DNA of 64,000 nucleotides from Firmicutes bacterium ADurb.Bin146 (GTDB lineage Bacteria; Bacillota; Clostridia; DUPQ01), in contig MWDI01000030.1 in NCBI GenBank assembly GCA_002070475.1, positions 27,302 to 91,301 of the forward strand. Direction: 5' to 3'. Positions 17,650 through 25,965 of the stretch are shown here, piece after piece. Each line of letters starts with the position of its first letter. The first letter of the stretch is position 1. The notes beneath the pieces were generated by a model that was not told the origin of the DNA, made no database searches, and worked only from the letters and a program-made list of their open reading frames with translations. Both the position numbers and the translations under genes were made by a program.

Positions 17650-18873
17650 TCAGATAACCTGAAATACATAAAACTTCAGATAGTCAGTTTCCGGAACATT
17701 CCATAATATAGGATGATCAGGCGCTTGTTGACGTTCCTCAATCTGCTTCAGCTGTACGCTTGCATCATGCGCAGCTTTTTTCAGCATCTCGACAAAAAGC
17801 TCATTGCGCATAAAATGCGAACACGAACAGGTCGCGAGATATCCTCCTCTTGGAAGCAGTTTCATTGCTCTGAAATTAATCTCATAGTACCCCTTTGAAG
17901 CATTATATACAGTCTTGCTGCTTTTGGTAAAAGCAGGCGGATCAAGGATTATAAAGTCATATGATGACTTTCTGCTTTGCGCCAAGTCTTTAAGAAGATC
18001 AAAAACATCACAAGTTATAAAATCAATTTTATCCGCAAAGCCGTTTCTCTGTGCATTCTTTTTAGCCATGGTTATAGCTGATTCAGAAATATCCACAGCT
18101 GTTACATGATCAGCTCCGCCTTTAATGGCATTTAAGGCAAATGATCCTGTATGCGTAAAACAGTCAAGCACATTCTTGCCCAACGCTAATCTTGCAACAA
18201 GCTGCCTATTGAATTTCTGGTCAAGAAAATATCCTGTCTTCTGCCCGTTTTCAAAGTCCACTTCATATACAATTCCATTTTCAATTATTTCTGTAACAGT
18301 CGAATTCGGATGCTTAAGGTAATCTGCCTCATACCATCCTTTGTACTCCAAAAGCCCTTCGAGCTTCCTTATGGATATATTGTTCCTTTCATAAATTCCT
18401 TCTATCTCAATACCTATTTCCATTAGGACCTTTATCAAAAGCCTGTACAGCATATCCTTAATCATATCCATTCCGTATGACAGCACTTCTGCTACAAGTA
18501 TTTTCCCATAACGGTCCACAGTCACTCCAGGAAGCCCGTCAGCTTCTCCAAAGACAAGGCGGCAATTTTCGAAATCTTCCCTCATTACTGTTTTTCTGTA
18601 CATGACGGCATAACGCAGTCTTCTTTCAAAGAACTGCTCGTCAAATAAATCATTAGTATTTGATGAAAGTACACGTACCCTTATCTTGCTCTTTTCACTG
18701 TACAAGCCAGTACCGAGATAAGTGCCGTTATCTGAAAGAACATCGACAAATGACCCGTTTTCCGGCATTTTGGAGACTGACGTAATCTCTGCATCATAAA
18801 CCCAGGGATGACCCTTTTTTAATGAGTTTTCAGCCTTTTTTGTCACTTTAAATATTGGAAATTCCCTGTTCAT
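17650..18873 (-). CDS. RlmI-like SAM-dependent rRNA (cytosine-5) methyltransferase
   Basis: 407 residues from the ATG at 18873. An N-terminal PUA-like domain (about 1-75: KKGHPWVYDAEI) precedes a central EEHEE-type region and a Rossmann methyltransferase (NVLDCFTHTGSFALNA, DPPAFTKS, CSCSHF with the catalytic cysteines). The family methylates C5 of a 23S rRNA cytosine; the exact site is inferred only by family. An earlier in-frame TTG at 18909 has no ribosome site and would overlap ricT. The ATG has CAGGA eight bases upstream, so I chose it. It is the last gene of the tmk-darA-holB-ricT run. Confidence 0.87.
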   Translation of the reverse strand: MNREFPIFKVTKKAENSLKKGHPWVYDAEITSVSKMPENGSFVDVLSDNGTYLGTGLYSEKSKIRVRVLSSNTNDLFDEQFFERRLRYAVMYRKTVMREDFENCRLVFGEADGLPGVTVDRYGKILVAEVLSYGMDMIKDMLYRLLIKVLMEIGIEIEGIYERNNISIRKLEGLLEYKGWYEADYLKHPNSTVTEIIENGIVYEVDFENGQKTGYFLDQKFNRQLVARLALGKNVLDCFTHTGSFALNAIKGGADHVTAVDISESAITMAKKNAQRNGFADKIDFITCDVFDLLKDLAQSRKSSYDFIILDPPAFTKSSKTVYNASKGYYEINFRAMKLLPRGGYLATCSCSHFMRNELFVEMLKKAAHDASVQLKQIEERQQAPDHPILWNVPETDYLKFYVFQVI

Positions 18874-18895
18874 AATATATTCCTGATATTGAATA

Positions 18896-19786
18896 TCAAT
18901 TTTCTTCAAGCTTTGTAAGCTCGTTTATGTCTAGAGAATCATTTTCCACATCCGTTAAAACCTTATATCTGCTGGATTTTTTCAATACCGTCACATCCTG
19001 TGCATTGTATAGTCTTATGTCTATCTCTTCACCTTTATCCAGTTTTACTTTTAATATGCCTTTAAGCATGCTGACATCAATAACTTCCCCTTTTCCGTCA
19101 GCTGTCTGTACAATGGCTCCTATACCAGGAGTCTTCTTTATAAGGTCAGTATATACTTCGTGTTCATATTTAAGACAGCACATAAGTCTTCCGCATACTC
19201 CCGATATTTTAAGCGGATTTAGTGACATTGCTTGATCTTTAGCCATTTTTATAGAAACAGTCTGGAATTCGTTTAGGAATGTCTTGCAACAGAAAGGTCT
19301 TCCACATATACCAATACCACCAAGAAGCTTTGCTTCATCACGAACCCCAATTTGCCTTAATTCAATTCTCGTACGAAATGTTGAGGCAAGGTCCTTTACA
19401 AGTTCCCTGAAATCCACTCTTCCATCAGCCGTAAAATAAAACAATATCTTGCTCATGTCAAATGCTGCTTCTACTCCAACAAGTTTCATAGCTATCTTAT
19501 GTTCCAATATCTTTTTCTCACAAATACTGAAAGCTTCACATTCCTTACTTTTCGATTCTTCAGCTTTTGCCAGATCTTCTGGTGTTGCTTTTCTGACAAT
19601 CTCCTTAAGAGGAGCGACAATAGCAGATTCCTCAACCTCAGCAATTGCAGTTGCTACCGTTCCCATTTCTGTTCCTCTGACTGTCTCTACAATTACTTTA
19701 TCATTTATATCAAGCTTCCAGTTACCTGGAGCGAAGCTGTATATCTTGTTCGATTGTCTGAACTTTATTCCGACAACTGTTATCAT
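18896..19786 (-). CDS. ricT: PSP1-domain protein RicT/YaaT
   Basis: 296 residues with the PSP1 domain: FVTADGRVDFRELVKDLA-type segment, RIELRQIGVRDEAK, GGIGICGRPFCC, and SGVCGRLMCCLKYE. The conserved cysteines (GRPFCC, GRLMCC) are those that, with RicA and RicF, bind [4Fe-4S] clusters in Bacillus subtilis, where the Ric complex supports RNase Y-dependent mRNA maturation and sporulation phosphorelay. The gene follows holB with a 4-bp overlap, the same neighbourhood as in Bacillus (yaaT after holB), which strengthens the call. The C-terminal tail is acidic. Confidence 0.93.
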   Translation of the reverse strand: MITVVGIKFRQSNKIYSFAPGNWKLDINDKVIVETVRGTEMGTVATAIAEVEESAIVAPLKEIVRKATPEDLAKAEESKSKECEAFSICEKKILEHKIAMKLVGVEAAFDMSKILFYFTADGRVDFRELVKDLASTFRTRIELRQIGVRDEAKLLGGIGICGRPFCCKTFLNEFQTVSIKMAKDQAMSLNPLKISGVCGRLMCCLKYEHEVYTDLIKKTPGIGAIVQTADGKGEVIDVSMLKGILKVKLDKGEEIDIRLYNAQDVTVLKKSSRYKVLTDVENDSLDINELTKLEEN

Positions 19787-20736
19787 ATGTTTAATTCCTC
19801 CATCAATTCTATATTCATAGTACCTACTGCAATGTTTGCAGATACATTATCTTTTATGTATTCAGCAGCTTTTACAACCGCATTATATGCATTAAGAAGA
19901 CTTATACTGCTGCATTTTACTGCTGTGCTCTTTATAATATCTGAAATATCAGCATTTATCAAGTTTGCTGTTTCTTCTGTTTCTTTATATACAATAGTAT
20001 CTCTAAATATACTTTGCAGTATCTCTAAAAAAATTGTTATATCCTCTATCACATCCTTATCCATCAGATCCGTTTTTATACCATTTAGATAATCCACTGC
20101 AGTTTTCCTGCACAATTTGAATTTCTCATCCGTAATCAAGGTATCTGCTTCTCCTATGCATCCTTCGGCAAAACATGCTGCAGAATATATATAGTTCATA
20201 TCTGCATCGGGATGCTTTTCTTCCAGATATTCAACTACTTCCTGTCTCGTATTAACTCCTGTATACAGTATGACAGTTCTAGACAGTATGGTATCTATTA
20301 ATTGTTCAGAATTGGTAACTGTTAGTATGAAATATGCGTATGATGGTGGTTCTTCGAGAGTCTTTAAAAAAGCGTTCTGTGCCTGGTCTGTCATTGTGTC
20401 AGCATTATGTATTATGTATATCTTACGTTTATTTTGAAAAGGCATGAGCTGGGTATCTGCTACAAGAGTCCTTATATCCTCTACGGTTATCGCCTTGTCG
20501 CTTTGTAAAATATACTTCTCCTTATATCCAATACACCCTTCACACATGTTGCATGTATTAAGTTTATTTGGATTAAGGCAAAAAAGAAGTTCAGAGAAAG
20601 CGTCTGCTATGAGTTTCTTGCCTGAACCTTTTGGACCTTCAAATATATACCCGTGATTTATCCTGCCCTTTTCAATCAGCTTTGATAGTTGATCTTTTAA
20701 AGGTTTTCTTCCTTTGATATCATTAAAATACGTCAT
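19783..20736 (-). CDS. holB: DNA polymerase III delta-prime subunit
   Basis: 317 residues of the clamp-loader AAA+ family. The P-loop GPKGSGKK is near residue 35, a cysteine cluster C-x2-C-x2-C (CNMCEGC, with an extra upstream Cys) marks the zinc module, and LKTLEEPPSYAYFIL plus SRT form sensor 1 and the SRC-like motif, here SRT. The C-terminal helical domain is poorly conserved, as usual. It loads the sliding clamp at replication forks. It starts 2 bases after the darA stop and overlaps ricT by 4 bp. Confidence 0.9.
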   Translation of the reverse strand: MTYFNDIKGRKPLKDQLSKLIEKGRINHGYIFEGPKGSGKKLIADAFSELLFCLNPNKLNTCNMCEGCIGYKEKYILQSDKAITVEDIRTLVADTQLMPFQNKRKIYIIHNADTMTDQAQNAFLKTLEEPPSYAYFILTVTNSEQLIDTILSRTVILYTGVNTRQEVVEYLEEKHPDADMNYIYSAACFAEGCIGEADTLITDEKFKLCRKTAVDYLNGIKTDLMDKDVIEDITIFLEILQSIFRDTIVYKETEETANLINADISDIIKSTAVKCSSISLLNAYNAVVKAAEYIKDNVSANIAVGTMNIELMEELNI

Positions 20737-20737
20737 T

Positions 20738-21067
20738 TCATTCCTTGATGTATTTTATTACATCAGTTACAAAAATGGTTGCTCCACCCATAGTTATTTC
20801 AATCGGATATCCTGTTAGGACAGCTCCTTGAGATGATCCGATCATAGAAGAGTTTACTATCTTCTTCCTGCTTTTGGATTTTGTCTTGATAATTTCAATT
20901 GCATGATCCATTTTTTCATCATCAACACCTATAAGCAGTGTCGTATTTCCGGATTTTAAAAATCCGCCTGTAGAACAAAGTTTAGTAACACCGTAGCCTT
21001 CTTGACTTAATCCTCTCATTACGTCTAGTTCATCTTCATCGTTTACTATTGCGAATATAAGTTTCAT
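20738..21067 (-). CDS. darA: Cyclic di-AMP receptor DarA (PII-like)
   Basis: 109 residues with a PII-like fold. Landmarks are LIFAIVNDED, the GYGVTKLCSTGGFLKSGNTT loop that binds c-di-AMP, LLIGVDDE, and the C-terminal IEITMGGATIFVTDV strand. The Firmicutes DarA/PstA protein binds c-di-AMP as a trimer and is thought to signal potassium or osmotic state. Its place between tmk and holB is the conserved yaaQ position. It starts immediately after the tmk stop (21068) with GAGGAGG upstream. A yaaR gene, next in Bacillus, is absent here. Confidence 0.93.
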   Translation of the reverse strand: MKLIFAIVNDEDELDVMRGLSQEGYGVTKLCSTGGFLKSGNTTLLIGVDDEKMDHAIEIIKTKSKSRKKIVNSSMIGSSQGAVLTGYPIEITMGGATIFVTDVIKYIKE

Positions 21068-21700
21068 CTACTCCTCCTCTTTAATTATATTATCTACATA
21101 TGAAGTTATTTCTTTTGTTATCTCTTTTGGTTCTTTAGTCCCGTCTATCCTTACTATCCTGTCTGGAAATATCTTTAAGAGTTCTTTGTATCCTTCGTAT
21201 ACTTTGTAATGGAAAGACATATCCTCATTTTCCAGCCGGTCAGTTTCCGAAGCGTTCTGTCGTCTCTTTAGAGACTGTTCAGGTGTTATATCAATAAAAA
21301 ATGTAATCTTAGGAATTATATTCTTTACTGCTGCAAGGTTTATGGACAGTACTGCATCAAAATTTAAATCTCTTCCGAAAGCCTGGTAAGCAAGTGAAGA
21401 ATCAAAAAACCTGTCCAGTATCACTATCTTACCCTCTTTAAGCAAAGGTTCGACCTTTTCTTCCATCATCTGCGCTCTTGATGATGCATACAAAAGCATT
21501 TCTGTTAAAGAGGCCATCTCGGTATTGTTCTTATTCAAAAGTATAGACCGTATCTCCTCTCCAATCTTTGTTCCTCCAGGTTCACGAAGCATAATAGTTT
21601 CGTAGCCTTTCTTGTCAAGGTACTCGCTTAAAGCTTTTATCTGTGTCGTCTTCCCGGAACCATCAGTCCCTTCGAAAGAAATAATCATTCCTTTTGCCAT
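21068..21700 (-). CDS. tmk: Thymidylate kinase
   Basis: 210 residues. P-loop FEGTDGSGKTT (about 9-19), the DRX motif ILDRFFDSSLAYQ and the LID region SLKRRQNASETDRLE identify dTMP kinase, which makes dTDP from dTMP and ATP. Length is typical. It heads the tmk-darA-holB-ricT block and lies 8 bp downstream of coaX on the same strand. The ribosome site (AAGGG) is rather far from the ATG. Confidence 0.95.
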   Translation of the reverse strand: MAKGMIISFEGTDGSGKTTQIKALSEYLDKKGYETIMLREPGGTKIGEEIRSILLNKNNTEMASLTEMLLYASSRAQMMEEKVEPLLKEGKIVILDRFFDSSLAYQAFGRDLNFDAVLSINLAAVKNIIPKITFFIDITPEQSLKRRQNASETDRLENEDMSFHYKVYEGYKELLKIFPDRIVRIDGTKEPKEITKEITSYVDNIIKEEE

Positions 21701-21708
21701 AAATACGT

Positions 21709-22515
21709 TTATACCCTTCCTTCTGTCTTAGGTTTATTCTTATCGTAAACCAGCTTGAGCCCATTAAGAGTTAGCATACTGTCCACATAGTCTATCTGGT
21801 CGCTATTTTTAGCAATAAGATTCAATAAACCTCCTGTGGCTATTACTTTTATTTCCTCATAATTCTGCTTATAGTCATCAACAAGCTCCTGTTTCATATA
21901 CTTGACAATGCTGGCTATCTGTCCTAAGTATCCGTAAATTATACCTGACTGCATGGAATTTATGGTATTTTTACCTATGACTTTTGGCGGTATTATTATA
22001 TCTATATTTGGTAGTTTAGCTGCTCTTTTATATAAGGCTTCAGCTGTGAGCTTCACACCTGAACAGATGACTACTCCTGGACATTCGAAATCCTTTGTTA
22101 CACAACTGAATGTAGTGGCAGTCCCAAAATCAATCACTATTGCAGGCCCTTTATATGTCTCATATGCTGAAACCAGGTTAACAATGATATCCGCTCCAAG
22201 TTCCTTGGGATTATCTATCTTTATATTTAATCCGGTCTTAATTCCCTGTTCTACCAACATAGCGGGGAGATTGAAATACTTTTCCAGACTGTGCGTAAGA
22301 GTATACATTAATCCAGGAACAACTGAGGAAACAATTATTGCGTCAATATCTGACAGTTTCAATTTTGCTGCAGAGAACATATTCATATAGAATACTCCGA
22401 ATTCGTCAGCAGTTCTTTCTTTGTTTGTAGTCAGACGCCATACATTAGTATATGTATTCCCATCATGCACTCCCATTACAATATTCGTATTTCCTACATC
22501 AATCGCTAAAAGCAT
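21709..22515 (-). CDS. coaX: Type III pantothenate kinase
   Basis: 268 residues of the ASKHA fold: LLAIDVGNTNIVMGV (phosphate 1), NPKELGADIIVNLVSAYE, VIDFGTATTF (phosphate 2) and GYLGQI plus VIATGGLLNLIA (adenosine motif). It performs the first step of coenzyme A synthesis and, unlike type I/II enzymes, is not inhibited by CoA and needs a monovalent cation. BirA is encoded just upstream with a small unknown gene between, a pairing often seen in Firmicutes. Confidence 0.95.
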   Translation of the reverse strand: MLLAIDVGNTNIVMGVHDGNTYTNVWRLTTNKERTADEFGVFYMNMFSAAKLKLSDIDAIIVSSVVPGLMYTLTHSLEKYFNLPAMLVEQGIKTGLNIKIDNPKELGADIIVNLVSAYETYKGPAIVIDFGTATTFSCVTKDFECPGVVICSGVKLTAEALYKRAAKLPNIDIIIPPKVIGKNTINSMQSGIIYGYLGQIASIVKYMKQELVDDYKQNYEEIKVIATGGLLNLIAKNSDQIDYVDSMLTLNGLKLVYDKNKPKTEGRV

Positions 22516-22518
22516 ACC

Positions 22519-22878
22519 TTACATCCTTATCATCTTTATTTCTTCTATCTCTAGACGGATTTCTTTTTCAATTCTTGTAATGTCTTTCTTAATATCATCA
22601 ATAGTTTCTATTGTATCACGACTATTTCTTCTATCTTTGTTGTAGCGCTTGTAATTATTATAAACCTTATTCAAAGAAGGTTTTTTGTCTTCCATGTTTT
22701 CTTTTTTTTCGGTCTGGACAGGTTCAGGGCATATGCACTCAGCAGTTTCTTTCGACTGGTTCTCATACTGCTTATTGTAAGTATAATTCTTTTTCTTTTT
22801 GTAATAATTATTATTCTTTTTTCTTGGTCTTTGCTGATTCCTGTCGTTTGTGGAAGCAGAATTCTGGTTATCTGTCAT
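22519..22878 (-). CDS. Small lysine/asparagine/tyrosine-rich protein, unknown
   Basis: 119 residues. The first half is low complexity (RKKNNNYYKKKKNYTYNK), strongly basic and probably disordered. The second half ends in a predicted charged helix (TIETIDDIKKDITRIEKEIR) that could form a coiled coil. I know no family. A strong AAGGAG ribosome site and its tight fit between birA (11-bp overlap) and coaX (3-bp gap) argue that it is real. A role in binding RNA or a cofactor enzyme is conceivable but unsupported. Confidence 0.6.
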   Translation of the reverse strand: MTDNQNSASTNDRNQQRPRKKNNNYYKKKKNYTYNKQYENQSKETAECICPEPVQTEKKENMEDKKPSLNKVYNNYKRYNKDRRNSRDTIETIDDIKKDITRIEKEIRLEIEEIKMIRM

Positions 22879-23632
22879 TATTAGCTCCTTGTATTTTTAA
22901 ACTTACCTCGCTTGAGTCAAGGTATAATATCTTTCCGTTCTGTTCAATTATAAGCCTACCATCCATATCAATACCTTTTGAAATCGCGTTATATGATGAT
23001 TGCTCTTTCACGTAGGTTATGACCGCGTTATTCATTAAAGAGTATTCATTCCACTTATCTATGATGCAGGCTGTTTCCCCATATTTAATTTTATCATAAA
23101 GGCTTGCTACATTTCCACATATATTTTGTACAAGCATGTCAATAACAATTTCTGTTCCAGTTTCAATAAATAATGAAGTGGCAATATCTGATATTTCCGG
23201 ATGCATTTCTTTTTGGTTTACATTTACTCCAATTCCTATAACAAGAAAAGATATATCACTTAATGAAATCCGGCTTTCACATAATATCCCGCAAACTTTT
23301 TTGTTATTTAATAATATGTCATTAGGCCATTTTATCCCAGGTTTTATGCAATACTCCGATTCTATGGCGGATGCTGTAGCAGCTGCAGCCATTATAGGCA
23401 TTAATAAACTGGTTTTCGCAGATATTGTGCCTTTTTTGGGTTTAATGACAATAGAGAACCATGCTCCTTTGTTGTTATCTGAGATAAAAGTCCTATTTAG
23501 CCGTCCCCTGCCCTTTATTTGGATTTTTGCCTGTACTACTGTGATCTCATTATTAAAATAATGTGCATTATCCTTTGCATATGTATTAGTTGAGTTAGTA
23601 TATGGAAGTTTAATGTATTCCATATCAAGCAT
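22868..23632 (-). CDS. birA: Biotin--[acetyl-CoA-carboxylase] ligase, catalytic form
   Basis: 254 residues of the class II-like fold: NSTNTYAKD, the biotinoyl-AMP loop GRGRLNRTF (canonical GRGRxGR), KWPNDILLNNKKVCGIL and a C-terminal SH3-like part. The N-terminal winged-helix repressor domain found in many BirA proteins is missing, so this copy attaches biotin without acting as the repressor. The start ATG overlaps the stop of the upstream unknown gene (TAATG). Confidence 0.9.
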   Translation of the reverse strand: MLDMEYIKLPYTNSTNTYAKDNAHYFNNEITVVQAKIQIKGRGRLNRTFISDNNKGAWFSIVIKPKKGTISAKTSLLMPIMAAAATASAIESEYCIKPGIKWPNDILLNNKKVCGILCESRISLSDISFLVIGIGVNVNQKEMHPEISDIATSLFIETGTEIVIDMLVQNICGNVASLYDKIKYGETACIIDKWNEYSLMNNAVITYVKEQSSYNAISKGIDMDGRLIIEQNGKILYLDSSEVSLKIQGANNDR

Positions 23633-24216
23633 TACTTATTGCCTGGCTTTCTTACTATGTATTTTTTATTATTTAACAAGTACTCGATATATCCGTTCTT
23701 TTCACCTATTTTCCGAGCATCTTCTGAAACTGTAAGATAACCGGATAAAGCTTTTTCGTAATAATGATTATCGTTATTTTCTAATTCCTCTAGAGCGCTT
23801 TTCAGATAAAGCTCTGAAGAGTCGTCTACAATTATAGGAACATCCATAAATTTGCCTAATACTTTAATATTTTCAGAAAATATTGTTGTTGTAATTAACA
23901 CTAAAGGTTTTCTATATGTGCCAAGCCTATAATCCGAAGCTTTAATAAGAGAGGCTGCCAAAGCATTGGCATTTTCCATTTCCAGATATGCGCCTTCAAT
24001 CACATATGTCTTTTCTATAGGCACATCAATACACAAACATGTGTATCCTGGTATATTATATTTTTTTATATCATCCGCAGGGCACAGGTATGAGACAATA
24101 ACAGTTTTAAGACCGCTACCTGTCTTAATAAACGAATCACCATATTCTGAAAGTTTCATTCCAAAGGCCACTGCATCTTTCACTTTCACATTCGGAACAT
24201 GAAAATAGGTTATCAT
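23632..24216 (-). CDS. Conserved protein of unknown function
   Basis: 194 residues, no signal peptide or membrane helix. An N-terminal part (FHVPNVKVKDAVAFGMKLSEYGDSF) could be a small alpha/beta domain, a cysteine pair lies near CPADD and YTCLCIDVP, and a middle stretch (KPLVLITTTIFSENIKVLGK) reads like a beta strand and helix. The C-terminus is charged. I cannot name a family. It overlaps the iron alcohol dehydrogenase gene by 4 bp and birA by 1 bp, so it is co-transcribed with them. Confidence 0.6.
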   Translation of the reverse strand: MITYFHVPNVKVKDAVAFGMKLSEYGDSFIKTGSGLKTVIVSYLCPADDIKKYNIPGYTCLCIDVPIEKTYVIEGAYLEMENANALAASLIKASDYRLGTYRKPLVLITTTIFSENIKVLGKFMDVPIIVDDSSELYLKSALEELENNDNHYYEKALSGYLTVSEDARKIGEKNGYIEYLLNNKKYIVRKPGNK

Positions 24217-25304
24217 AAACCGCCCGCCTCTTTATACATTTTTACAATATTCTCTTTTGTAAGGTTCCCGGGAGTTGCTTTTATACTGGATTGTATTATT
24301 GCCAAAGCAGCATACTTTTCGCACAAGATTTCGTCCAGCACTGGTTTTTGAATTTTATTCAGGAAGAAATCACACATAGTATCCAAATCAGAGAATCCCA
24401 TTAATTTTATAATATATCTGGTCTTTTCTTCTTCGTACTGCATCATATGCTTAAAATAGGGTCTTGAAAAATATAGATTTGCATAACCATGAGGCATGTT
24501 ATGAAAATATGTCATGGAGTAACCAAGGGCATGCATTGCTGTTGTGCCAGTATGGGATATTGCAATACCTCCAAGCATAGACGCATACATTAAGTCTCTT
24601 CTGCTTAGGTCATTGAATATTTGATTCTCTATTGCTGGTACTGCTTTTGCAAAAGAATGTATGCCTTCAACTGAATACATTCTTGATATATCTGTGCTTC
24701 TTAAGGAAAAATAGCTTTCAAAAAGATGACTTACAGCATCAAAAGCAGTGGATATCGTATAGTCAGCAGAAAGACTGTATGTGTATTTCGGATCTAAAAA
24801 AGCATATTTCGGATAAATCAGATCGCTTGCAAAACTTTTTTTTGTCTGCCACTCATCTACAGTCAGTATTGAATACGGGGTAACCTCGCTTCCAGTCCCG
24901 CTGGTCGTTGGTATAGCTATTATCGGCAGAGCTTTATCTATTGTTTTAGAAAATAAATCCATACCTGTCATATTATTAACAGCTAATACAGCTATAGCCT
25001 TTGCCGCATCAAGTGCTGAACCTCCCCCGATTGCGATTATATAGTCGCAATTGAATTTCTTGCTCATCATTGCAGCATCTTCCGCAGTTGAAATCTTTGG
25101 ATTTTCTTCTATCCTGTCATATAGGATGTATGGACTTTTTTCTAAGGTATTTATAACTTCATCAAGCGCTCCGCTTTTTTTAGCTCCAGTCCTGCCTGTT
25201 ATTATCAAAGGAAATCTTCCTGTATCAGCAAAAATATTTTTGTTTTTTAAGATACAGTCTTTGCTGAATATTATTTTTACAGGCATATAGCTCTTAATTT
25301 CCAT
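24213..25304 (-). CDS. Iron-containing alcohol dehydrogenase family protein
   Basis: 363 residues of the group III (iron) dehydrogenase fold. The N-terminal nucleotide-binding half shows CDYIIAIGGGSALDAAKAIA (GGGSxxDxAK motif, about residue 92). IPTTSGTGSEVTPYSIL follows, and the metal site is FDAVSHLFESYFS plus HALGYSMTYFHNMPHG (His ligands). It reduces an aldehyde or ketone with NAD(P)H, with an unknown substrate. The last codons of the secreted-protein gene upstream overlap the start by 11 bp. Confidence 0.9.
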   Translation of the reverse strand: MEIKSYMPVKIIFSKDCILKNKNIFADTGRFPLIITGRTGAKKSGALDEVINTLEKSPYILYDRIEENPKISTAEDAAMMSKKFNCDYIIAIGGGSALDAAKAIAVLAVNNMTGMDLFSKTIDKALPIIAIPTTSGTGSEVTPYSILTVDEWQTKKSFASDLIYPKYAFLDPKYTYSLSADYTISTAFDAVSHLFESYFSLRSTDISRMYSVEGIHSFAKAVPAIENQIFNDLSRRDLMYASMLGGIAISHTGTTAMHALGYSMTYFHNMPHGYANLYFSRPYFKHMMQYEEEKTRYIIKLMGFSDLDTMCDFFLNKIQKPVLDEILCEKYAALAIIQSSIKATPGNLTKENIVKMYKEAGGL

Positions 25305-25887
25305 TTACAGACACATATGAGAAGGAACCTCTGTACATAATAAAGCTTTCACCTGATGTGATCTTGATTCCCCTTCCATCTCCTCTTGGTATTATTACGA
25401 AATGATCTTTGCTCAATGTAGTACCAGGAGCTAAATTCTCCCCTGTTGTAATATCGCTTAATCCTTCGTTGCTTTCATTTCCTATTACTGTAGCGCTACC
25501 AGTCCTAAGAATAATCTCTGATGTTCCAAGCGCATATATAATATCTCCGTTATATACATGAAGAACCTGCATGCCATAGTTATCTGACATATCCCTTATG
25601 GTTACGTCTAAAAAATCCATCCTTGATTTTAAAGTATCTATTTCTTTCAAAGCATTACCCAAAGCTGTTTCCAGCTCTATGATTTTTGCATTATCTATAG
25701 GGTTTGCAGTTGATCCTCCTGTGGATCCTGAAGATTGAATCAAAGCTTTTACTTCTGCTATTTTTGCATCGACATACTCAACGCTTGCTATTACCAAGTC
25801 CGCTGTCTGCGCTGTAGTGCAGAACATAAGGCTCATTATCAGAACAATTGTTATTATGGCTATTGTGGTCTTCTTTTGCTGTCTCAT
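25294..25887 (-). CDS. Secreted protein with coiled coil, unknown
   Basis: 197 residues from the ATG at 25887, which has AAGGAG seven bases upstream. An earlier in-frame ATG at 25929 lacks such a site. A signal peptide (about 1-27, ending CTTAQTA) is followed by a helical region broken by a Ser/Gly linker (SSGSTGGSTAN). The helix continues as a coiled coil (IIELETALGNALKEIDTLKS), and a beta-rich C-terminal part of about 90 residues ends the protein (VYNGDIIYALGTSEIILRTG, ITSGESFIMYRG). Similar small secreted proteins occur in Clostridia without known function. Confidence 0.7.
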   Translation of the reverse strand: MRQQKKTTIAIITIVLIMSLMFCTTAQTADLVIASVEYVDAKIAEVKALIQSSGSTGGSTANPIDNAKIIELETALGNALKEIDTLKSRMDFLDVTIRDMSDNYGMQVLHVYNGDIIYALGTSEIILRTGSATVIGNESNEGLSDITTGENLAPGTTLSKDHFVIIPRGDGRGIKITSGESFIMYRGSFSYVSVNGN

Positions 25888-25965
25888 CTTTTGTTCTCCT
25901 TGTTGTTGTGGTTTATGTTTATAATACATTATACATAACCATATGAATTATGGTCAATGAGTATG

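Noticed and set aside
18874..18909. Upstream TTG start for the RlmI-like gene
   Set aside because: It would overlap ricT and has no ribosome site, whereas the ATG at 18873 has one.
22611..23015. 134-codon plus-strand frame
   Set aside because: Antisense of the low-complexity and birA genes; the Cys/Phe/Tyr-rich composition comes from reading Lys/Asn codons backwards.
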